Source: Mytilus californianus (lineage: Eukaryota; Mollusca; Bivalvia; Mytilida; Mytilidae). Taken from it: a stretch of DNA of 64,000 nucleotides. Both the position numbers and the translations under genes were made by a program. The notes beneath the pieces were generated by a model. That model saw only the letters and a list, made by a program, of their open reading frames with translations, had not been told where the DNA came from and searched no databases. Location: assembly GCF_021869535.1 (NCBI RefSeq), contig NW_026262734.1, forward strand, positions 74,648,339-74,712,338, in the 5' to 3' direction. Of the stretch, positions 56,936-64,000 are shown in pieces; position 1 is the stretch's first letter, and every line of letters begins with the position of its first letter.

Positions 56936-57576
56936 AATAATGCATCTTCCCCTATAATGTTCCACATATGTAAACTAATGTTGACTTGAATGATTTCAAA
57001 ATAAATTCACCATTTTGTTGATGCTTTCAGTAATTCTAAATGTAATAATTTTAAAGGTGAAAATGTCCTTTTCTTTTAAATTTTTACAACAATACTGGTT
57101 CAGCAACATCCAGAAAAATGCCATTTACATTTGACTAATTGAGTCAACAGATTTTTATTTAAAGATGCTTTACCGTAGTTAAAATCAGGCGATTGTGTAA
57201 TTTTCAATAGTATGTAGTGACAGCTTTGCTTATTCGAGAATTTAAATCAATTATTAGAGCGAATTCATACTAGTATTCTAATGAGATCAACTCTGTAAAG
57301 TTATCAACTGTTTAACATAAAATAAAATCGCAAATTGTTTATGTGAAAGGTTTGAATGAATGAAATGAATATTTTGAAAAAAAATCTAAATCATTATACG
57401 ATTTAGGACTTAATAGGGGGCATAACCGGGAAGAAAAAGGAGGGGTCGAAATAGTGAATTGTTAATGTCCACATCTTAAAAATGTTATTAATACCCTTAA
57501 TTCGCCTTTTATGTGTCCCAAATACTTAATAATTGGCATATTATATCTATAAACTGTTAAGAAATAAAACAGTGTA
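56936..57576. other. AT-rich, no gene seen
   Basis: No repeat or coding signal recognised. Confidence 0.45.
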
Positions 57577-58212
57577 ATGATAGTGTTATCAGATGAGTAT
57601 CTAGATTACATCAGCTCATATCAGTCCACATACCATTTCAGGGATGAGCATCTAGATTACATCAGCTCATATCAGTCCACAGACCATTTCAGGGATGAGA
57701 ATCTAGATTACATCAGCTCATATCAGTCCACATACCATTTCAGGGATGAGCATCTAGATTACATCAGCTCATATCAGTCCACATACCATTTCAGGGATGA
57801 GCATCTAGATTACATCAGCTCATATCAGTCCACATACCATTTCAGGGATGAGCATCTAGATTACATCAGCTCATATCAGTCCACAGACCATTTCAGGGAT
57901 GAGCATCTAGATTACATCAGCTCATATCAGTCCACATACCATTTCAGGGATGAGCATCTAGATTACATCAGCTCATATCAGTCCACATACCATTTCAGGG
58001 ATGAGCATCTAGATTACATCAGCTCATATCAGTCCACATACCATTTCAGGGATGAGCATCTAGATTACATCAGCTCATATCAGTCCACAGACCATTTCAG
58101 GGATGAGCATCTAGATTACATCAGCTCATATCAGTCCACAGACCATTTCAGGGATGAACATCTAGATTACATCAGCTCATATCAGTCCACAGACCATTTC
58201 AGGCAGCCTTAA
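57577..58212 (+). repeat. 51-bp minisatellite, 12 units, open as a 17-residue repeat
   Basis: Twelve 51-bp units (gatgagcatctagattacat + cagctcatatcagtccacat + accatttcagg). In one frame each reads DEHLDYISSYQSTYHFR, with a Y/D switch at one position (tac or gac) and one N for H. A 211-codon frame runs from an ATG at 57577 to TAA. Units are almost identical at the DNA level, including silent positions, so homogenisation rather than protein selection explains the openness. There is no signal peptide, splice site or flanking domain. I treat it as a minisatellite, with coding not excluded. Confidence 0.9.
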
Positions 58213-58769
58213 GACCTTATATCACTATATATAAGTCCGGATTTCCGTATAAATATGATACAAATTAGGTCTTATTCTTAATTCAAATTCTTTTACATTT
58301 TTCCGTTACCATTGCAACATATTACAAAAATATCATCCCTGATAAAAAAAAATTTATATGATTGGCAACGGTAACTTTACTTTGTATTTGAAAAGAAAAA
58401 TAATTTTCTAGTCACTCTTTTGCTGTAGGTGGCCTGCAAATTTGTTTATTTTTGTTAATTTTTGTTACGCTCTTTAGACTTATAAATTAGGAAACTATAA
58501 GGCGTTATGATTAAAGCGCGTTATTGCCTTATAAGGCAATGTTAATGTGTCATTTAAAGGACCTTATTTTCAAGCCCGACTTATTATACATTTATAAAGA
58601 ACAACCTTACTCACATTTCTGCTGAGTTTGGTTCATATCTGTACAGTAGAGAAAGTCAGAGAGAAAGATGAAAAATGTTAAGTCAAAAGACGACGATGGA
58701 CGCAAAGTGATGACAAAAGCTCACTTGACCCTGTGGGCCCAGGTGAGCTAAATATCGTGGAAATGAAAA
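58213..58769. other. AT-rich, no gene; includes a short palindrome and a family D end
   Basis: A perfect 18-bp palindrome (attgccttataaggcaat) lies near 58524. An isolated family D right end (gggcccaggtgagctaaa) lies near 58736. Nothing else. Confidence 0.5.
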
Positions 58770-60420
58770 GAGACAACGTGTGCATTCTTATTGGTATCAT
58801 ATTAAAACAAGTGTTTTTTCTTACCTGATTTTATTTTATGTTATTTTGGTTTTCTACATTTGGAGATTAATGAACCTATAAAAAAACAAGTTTCGGCATG
58901 TCACGTGTTCATGCGACTGTGTCATGCCAGAATACCTCTTCAGTGATTGTCCTTTGTTAAATCCGAATGTACATTTTGTTTTCATTTAGGGAATTTGGTA
59001 TTGACAGCAGTTCTTTGATAATTTCTGTTAAATTGATTTTAACTTTTCTAGACATTAAGCTATTTATACAATATCGTGAAAATCTAGTTGTCCTTTGGTG
59101 TTTTGTGTCTATGGGTTGCTGGTACATTGATGTATATCTTACATATTCATAGAATAATATTTGCCTTTTCCATGCCATTGATTGATCTTTCAATTTAGAC
59201 TAATGAGTGTAGAAAAAGTCAGAAAAGGTGAAAATATTTTCAAATGAATTGTTGTTTTAAATTTATATAGATCTTCTCTAATCTCAAAACTACACTTGCA
59301 GTTTAATTAATTAACTAAATATTTTAAATGTTACGAAACCCCACTATACAAAGTGGTGGTGGGTTTATAGTTTTGACATGTTGGTTGATCATTTTCGTTT
59401 CCAGATGCTTACTCAAGTACTGTATATCGGATTGCAACCTTACTACTTGGAGTTATGGTCCGATATAATGAGAGGAAGATCTCCATTGATGTTTAGGTCA
59501 CCATGTCAAAAGTCAAAGTCATTGTTACTAAAAATGTACCGAAATATGTACAGAAAAGTGGTTCCCAGATACTGAATCGAATACTAGTACTACATATGGG
59601 ATTGCAACCGTACTTGAATATATGGTCACATATAATAAGATTGATTTTAAGATCTTTATGGCTAAAGGTAAATAATTAAACGAGGCAGTAGCCCAACGAC
59701 AAAAATTAAGACTAGAGGACAATATATAATATTTAACATTACATGGATACAAATGTATCTCTCAATCGCCCGGAGCCTTCTCAAGGTATGAATAAGTTAT
59801 GAATAAGGCAGTTAATTCAAGTGGACAGTATACGGGTCTAGACAGTAATATCGTCTTACCAAATTTGCTGAAATAACTATTACATAGACCTTAGACAAAA
59901 TGACGTATTACATGTGACCAAAGCGCATACCTCCAAGAAAGGTTGCAATCCTATATGTAGTATTTGATTTAGCATCCGGAATATACATTGGTACACAATC
60001 TGTTATTATTTCTAATTACAACGACCTTAACCTTAGACATAGTGACCTCAAAATCAATAGGGATCTTACTCTTATTATATTTGAACATATATCCAAGAAA
60101 GTTTGCAATCTCATATGTCGTATTCAATTTAGTATCGAGAAACCACATTTCTGCACATAGTTCGGTGCATTTTAGGAACAATGACTTTGACCTTTGACCT
60201 AACCATCTAACCTTGAGGTATTTTCAAGGTTACACGAGTTGATGATCATTCGTGAAGATCTCAAGTGTCAAAGACTTAAAGTTTCTGCGTTTTAATGGCC
60301 AACAGACATCGGTTAATTTTCAAAAGGTATGACCCTACCATGGAGATTGAATCTTTTTGGTCTAAATAAGTAAGTTTTTGAGCAAATCGAACTCTGTGTC
60401 TATGGTTATTGTTTTTATTC
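58770..60420. mobile_element. Dispersed repeat family G, long copy with head-to-head inverted arms
   Basis: Shares blocks with 34505-35400 (gacaacgtgtgcattctta, aagactagaggacaa, aacagacatcggttaatttt). Internally, the segment aagatctccattgatgttta...gggattgcaacc (59478-59607) recurs in inverted orientation at about 59943-60070 (ggttgcaatcctatatgtag ... aatagggatctt). The copy therefore has two inverted halves centred near 59760. No coding frame of note. Confidence 0.7.
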
Positions 60421-60624
60421 ACTTACAAGTTTTTTTAATTGTTCAAACACTTGTATTATACGGCATACTTCTATATCTTAATAAGAGAGATTTAATTAAT
60501 GTTGACCGTTATGGAATAACTGTTTTGCAGATGACTATAGATATGTTTTAATTGTCGTAAAGACAATTTCGTCCTTTTTTCGTTGAACGTGACATCACAG
60601 AATAATACTTATCATCGAAAACGT
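60421..60624. other. AT-rich, no feature seen
   Basis: Nothing recognised. Confidence 0.4.
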
Positions 60625-60890
60625 ACTTGCATGAGCAACAAGACGGGTGTCACGTGTGGAGCAGGACCTGCATGCTTACCCTTTCCGAGTACCTGAGATC
60701 ACCCCCGTTCCGGTGCATGGGTTCACATCAAGTTCGTGTTGCTCAGTCTATAGTTTTCCATATTGTGATTTGTAGACTGTTGTTTGTCTTTTCGTCGTCT
60801 TTCATATTTTTGCCATGGTGTTGTCCGTTTGTCTTCCACTTATGAATTTGAATATTCCTTTGGTATATTCAGCCTCTCTTAAAAGAATAA
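60625..60890 (+). repeat. Probable dispersed repeat (gagcaacaagacgggtgtca type)
   Basis: Contains catgagcaacaagacgggtg, tggagcaggacctgcatgct, gagtacctgagatcaccccc, tttttgccatggtgttgtcc and attcctttggtatattcagc. I recall this order of words from many Mytilus genomic and transcript sequences. No other copy is in this window, so the call rests on memory. The 72-codon frame across it is not taken as a gene. Confidence 0.4.
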
Positions 60891-60907
60891 CAAGTTGTCA
60901 TCAAACA

Positions 60908-61253
60908 GGATGACCGACTACGTTGTCTCGTGGTGGCGTGCTCACCTCGATTGTGGGAGATCGTCGGTTCGGTACCCGGTCATGTCAAAGTCAAATCATA
61001 ACGTCAACACTTTTAATTGCTGCTTTTCCGCTATTTCGCGGTATTTGGGAGTAAGAATCATGAACTGGTTTGCTCGGGTTCGGAATAATGTGTCCTTTGG
61101 TTATATGTCATCTAATGGAATGTTGCCTTGTGAAGTAGCACGTTAAAATCCGACTAAACGTGTCTAGTACACAACAGGGTTCATATTCTTAACATCGGAA
61201 CGTGTTCTCGTCCCAATATGCATGTAATATTTGCCACTGCACGTTAAACACTT
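60908..61253 (+). mobile_element. tRNA-derived SINE, near full length
   Basis: The head has an A-box-like tggtggcgtgctcacc (60931-60946) and a B-box ggttcggtaccc (60966-60977), about 35 bp apart as in tRNA-derived RNA polymerase III promoters. The central part holds gcttttccgctatttcgcgg, 'gctcgggttcggaataatgtgtcc' in pieces, and aaaatccgactaaacgtgtc. The tail reads ccaatatgcatgtaatattt, gccactgcacgttaaacac. A second copy lies at 61690-61875 and tail fragments at 53554 and 55481. The 83-codon frame inside is incidental. Confidence 0.75.
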
Positions 61254-61486
61254 GTTCTTCAGCATCGTCCAAATGGTTCTTTCTTTCTGTTGTTTAATAA
61301 CAATTTCGTTTTATTTCTTTTAGCATCCCATTCTTAAAATTAAACGGAAAAGAGAGAATACTTGTATATATATTTCGTTACGTTATCATAATAATAGTAA
61401 TAGGTCTGATGAAAATATATTCAGAAATTAAATGGCTCGACCTGATGTTGCAAGGCGAGGCCATTAAACGTTATCAATCAATCGTC
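61254..61486. other. AT-rich, no gene seen
   Basis: A weak small inverted repeat (aatggctcga...gcgaggccatt, about 61431-61463) precedes the hairpin. Confidence 0.4.
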
Positions 61487-61570
61487 ATAAACGGTCAAAC
61501 CCTAAATTAGATTGCGGGAATATGGCCAGAATGAAATTCCCGCAATCTAATTTAGGGTTTGAGCGTTTAT
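61487..61570. repeat. Hairpin, about 37-bp arms
   Basis: Left arm ataaacggtcaaaccctaaa + ttagattgcgggaat pairs with attcccgcaatctaatttag + ggtttgagcgtttat with one or two mismatches. The spacer is atggccagaatgaa. Confidence 0.9.
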
Positions 61571-61689
61571 CTGTAATCGTTGTAATAGTAACATTCCAGA
61601 AGCCATTCAAACTTTTTACTTTTTTTTGTCCATACTGATAATGACATCAAAATTATCATGTACCGCAAATATTACAAATAATTATTCAT

Positions 61690-61875
61690 CCTCGTCTGAT
61701 AAGCACGCGGCATTTAGAAGTAAGATCAAAGGCTGGTCGGCTCGAATAAGAATCAGAATATGCACGTTAAAAATGTATATCGATCTAACACAAAGCAGGG
61801 TTTTATTCATATCATTATCATGTTCTCGTCCTGAATATGCATTCAATTCACCTTTGGACTTAAATCATCCATCCG
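61690..61875 (+). mobile_element. SINE copy, 5' head missing, degenerate
   Basis: Matches the SINE body and tail: gataagcacgcggcatttag, aagtaagatcaaaggctggt + cggctcg, then tctcgtcctgaatatgcatt and cacctttggacttaaa. The promoter head is not recognisable. Confidence 0.65.
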
Positions 61876-62011
61876 TCCATCTAATTCAGTCTTAAAATTT
61901 TAAACCCCAGATTCCAATGTAAATAAATTTGGAAACTTGTGTACTGGAGTTGAAGGGTTCAATCCCTGATCCTAGGACACCGAAGACCTAGAGGAGGTTA
62001 ACATTACCATG

Positions 62012-63379
62012 TTAATCACATTTATCTTCCATGTCATATCTGAGAAGTCGCAAATAATGTTTGTCTTCGTGATGTAACGCCCACGAGATCGGACTTGTCG
62101 CTGCATTATCGGTTATGTTAATGTCGGCACCTTTTTTAAATAGCAAATCAATTGTTGATATTTTTCCTTCTAGACATGCCCAGTATATTGTTGTTTTTCC
62201 TATGTTGTCCTTTTCGTTTATATTGCAACTTTGTTCAATTAACTTATCAATGACACAGTTGTTTCCTGTGATACCCGCCCACATAAGTGGTGTTCTCCCT
62301 GCATTATCTGGTTTTCTAATATCAGCGCCATTCTGAATAAGGAATTTCACTATAAAACTATTATTACGCCATTGACATGTATATATGATTGGCGTCCAAC
62401 CATTGGAATCTTCTTGATTTATATCTGTTCCTTTTTCAATAAGTAGCATAACAGTTGAATAAGGTGCCCATTGGCATGCCCACATCAAAGGACTCTTACT
62501 GTTCCGATCACTTATGTTGATATTAGCTCCATGTTCTATTAGCAATTCTATTGTCTTGTCATACCCTTCTTTACTTGTCCAGATTAATGGCGATTTGCCT
62601 TGATTATCTTTTTCGTTGATATCTGCTTTGTTATCGAGTAACATTTTAACAACTGAATTATGTCCTTTTTTACTTGCGCATAAAAGAGGTGTCATCCCAT
62701 CATCATTTTGTAGTCCTATATTGCCGCCGTTTTTAATCAGTAAATGTACAATATGGCCATGTCCTTTAGCACTACTTATTAGAATTGGTGTTTGGCCGTA
62801 AATATCCAACGAATTAACATTTATTCCTTTCTCAAGTAAAACCTGAACAATACCTATACTTCCACTGCGACATGCTGTATGCATTATAAGATTTTTATGG
62901 AACATTGATAAATGGACATTGTGTATAGCATTGATAATATATTCAGTAATTTCAACGTATCCTTTTGAACAGGCCAATGATGCAATTGAATTTCCTTCTC
63001 TGTCGATCAGATCATGACAAAAAGTGTTGTAATATATATCAAACATTGGCAACAGGTAAAAACCTTTTTGCATGTAAGCAACCAAAATTTTTCTAAATTT
63101 CGGAAATTTCATTTGATGGTTGCTGACTACGGAGGAAATTTCCCCGTTCCTAATATCTTTCATAATTCTCATCATATATGCGTGTTCATTATCGTTTGTA
63201 ATCATAATCTGAAATTCCTCGTGGTCTTCCCTTATACTTTCTAGTTGTGTCCTCTCACACAATACCGCACTTGATACGTAACGGATAAATGTGGCTTGTA
63301 CTTTTGTTCCAAAATAAAAGCATATTACATCAAAAAGGCGGTCGTGAATACGGGAGTAGACTTTCATCAAAACGTTCAT
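62012..63379 (-). CDS. Ankyrin-repeat protein, about 10 ANK repeats, possibly partial
   Basis: 455 codons from ATG 63379 to TGA. Residues 1-125 are not ankyrin (IHDRLFDVICFYFGTKVQAT, then charged helices). Residues about 126-455 hold about ten ANK units of 33 residues, most with the TPL.A…GH..VV..LL..GADIN pattern (for example DGMTPLLCASKKGHNSVVKM). The last unit is degenerate. The N-terminal segment resembles the region that in many bivalve proteins follows a STAND-type NTPase and precedes ankyrin repeats, so the ORF may be the 3' exon or a broken copy of such a gene. The frame upstream hits a TAA near 63424, and a 21-bp minisatellite starts there, so no N-terminal domain is visible. Ankyrin repeats mediate protein binding; the ligand is unknown. 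The single intact frame argues for a recent or functional copy. Confidence 0.8.
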   Translation of the reverse strand: MNVLMKVYSRIHDRLFDVICFYFGTKVQATFIRYVSSAVLCERTQLESIREDHEEFQIMITNDNEHAYMMRIMKDIRNGEISSVVSNHQMKFPKFRKILVAYMQKGFYLLPMFDIYYNTFCHDLIDREGNSIASLACSKGYVEITEYIINAIHNVHLSMFHKNLIMHTACRSGSIGIVQVLLEKGINVNSLDIYGQTPILISSAKGHGHIVHLLIKNGGNIGLQNDDGMTPLLCASKKGHNSVVKMLLDNKADINEKDNQGKSPLIWTSKEGYDKTIELLIEHGANINISDRNSKSPLMWACQWAPYSTVMLLIEKGTDINQEDSNGWTPIIYTCQWRNNSFIVKFLIQNGADIRKPDNAGRTPLMWAGITGNNCVIDKLIEQSCNINEKDNIGKTTIYWACLEGKISTIDLLFKKGADINITDNAATSPISWALHHEDKHYLRLLRYDMEDKCD

Positions 63380-63429
63380 TGAAGAGAATTGTATGGAACG
63401 CCATAGCTGTCTTATGTGTCTTTTTTATT

Positions 63430-63800
63430 GCTTTTCTATTATACGAAGATGCTTTTCTATTATACGATGGTGGTTTTCTATTATACGAAGGAGGTTTTCT
63501 ATTATACGAAGGTGCTTTTCTATTATACGAGGGTGGTTTTATATTATACGAAGGTGCTTTTCTATTATACGATGGTGGTTTTCTATTATACGAAGGTGCT
63601 TTTCTATTATACTAAGGTGGTTTTCTATTATACGAAGGTGCTTTTCTATTATACGATGGTGGTTTTCTATTATACGAAGGTGCTTTTCTATTATACGATG
63701 GTGCTTTTGTATTATACGATGGTGCTTTTGTATTATACGAAGGTGCTTTTCTATTATACGATGGTGCTTTTTTATTATAATAAGGTGCTTTTTTATTATG
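63430..63800 (+). repeat. 21-bp minisatellite, about 17 units
   Basis: Units contain ttctattatacgaaggtgc with gaa/gat and gtgc/gtgg variants. It starts about 50 bp upstream of the ankyrin ORF start codon. The period is divisible by three and mostly stop-free, so three overlapping frames stay open; these are artefacts. Variant units tend to alternate (gaaggtgc, gatggtgg), suggesting a 42-bp higher-order unit. Confidence 0.92.
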
Positions 63801-63954
63801 TGATGGTGGTTCCCGTGATTAACCGGAAGTGTGGAGTTTATTTGAAAAAGGGACGGACCAATTGCTAATGAAATACGAAAAAAAAAAAATCAAGAAAATC
63901 AATTAAGTCTTTAAAATGAAATAGTTAGTTCAACATTTTTTAAGTAGATTTTGT

Positions 63955-64000
63955 ACCGCTTAATGGAGTCATAAAGCGAGACATAGGTATGCTGTTTCCG
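63955..64000 (-). mobile_element. Family H terminal module, cut by the window edge
   Basis: On the - strand it reads cggaaacagcatacctatgt + ctcgctttatgactcc, matching the module at about 43740-43770 and 45059-45090. The rest of the element lies beyond the window. Confidence 0.7.

Noticed and set aside
1606..58212. CRISPR-like arrays
   Set aside because: The arrays are head-to-tail tandem repeats without unique spacers, in a spliced eukaryotic genome.
60895..61146. 83-codon frame and a tRNA-like promoter suggesting a tRNA gene
   Set aside because: The A and B boxes belong to a SINE head; there is no cloverleaf with acceptor stem pairing that I could build.
63393..63868. Repeat-protein frames rich in FSIIRR or YYTKVLF
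   Set aside because: Products of the 21-bp minisatellite; several frames are open at once and none has a domain.

Overview
The window is AT-rich, intron-bearing animal DNA dominated by dispersed and tandem repeats. The gene content (a spliced yippee-like gene, an ankyrin-repeat ORF), a molluscan-type tRNA-derived SINE, and many repeat families with a (GTCC)n or (GTC)n tract followed by 120-190 bp core repeats point to a bivalve. Several dispersed sequences look like ones I recall from mussels (Mytilus), but that attribution is from memory and was not tested.

Left third (about 2.1-26 kb, + strand): one well supported gene, a YPEL1-4 type yippee-like protein. It has four coding exons (2132-2236, 11796-11839, 18131-18239, 20514-20603) encoding 115 residues with an exact C-X2-C-X52-C-X2-C zinc signature. 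Its introns hold a 33-bp minisatellite, a recent 1696-bp direct tandem duplication, a 99-bp tandem array and several core-repeat elements. Several kilobases of AT-rich, largely repeat-free DNA follow the stop codon and probably include the 3' UTR.

Middle (26-47 kb): a repeat landscape with no convincing gene. At least six core-repeat families occur, several nested in one another. A 35-bp AT-rich array is interrupted twice. A decayed Penelope-like reverse transcriptase fragment lies near 29.5-29.9 kb. Two possible short exons lie near 47.4 and 47.8 kb.

Right third (48-64 kb): a nearly complete APE-type non-LTR retrotransposon on the - strand (48278-51500). It carries a 2A-type ribosome-skipping motif upstream of its endonuclease and is broken by two frameshifts and one in-frame TGA. 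Next come a series of long-stem hairpins, a possible terminal exon (- strand, 54309-54451), a 51-bp minisatellite that stays open as a 17-residue repeat, SINE copies, a head-to-head inverted repeat (58.8-60.4 kb) and a 455-codon ankyrin-repeat ORF (- strand, 62012-63379) with a 21-bp minisatellite just beyond its 5' end.

The genes do not form a pathway. The most notable items are the 2A-bearing retrotransposon, the shared grammar of sequence-unrelated repeat families (terminal hairpin, GTC-rich tract, core tandem repeats, inverted end), and the recurrent long-stem hairpins with GC-rich loops.
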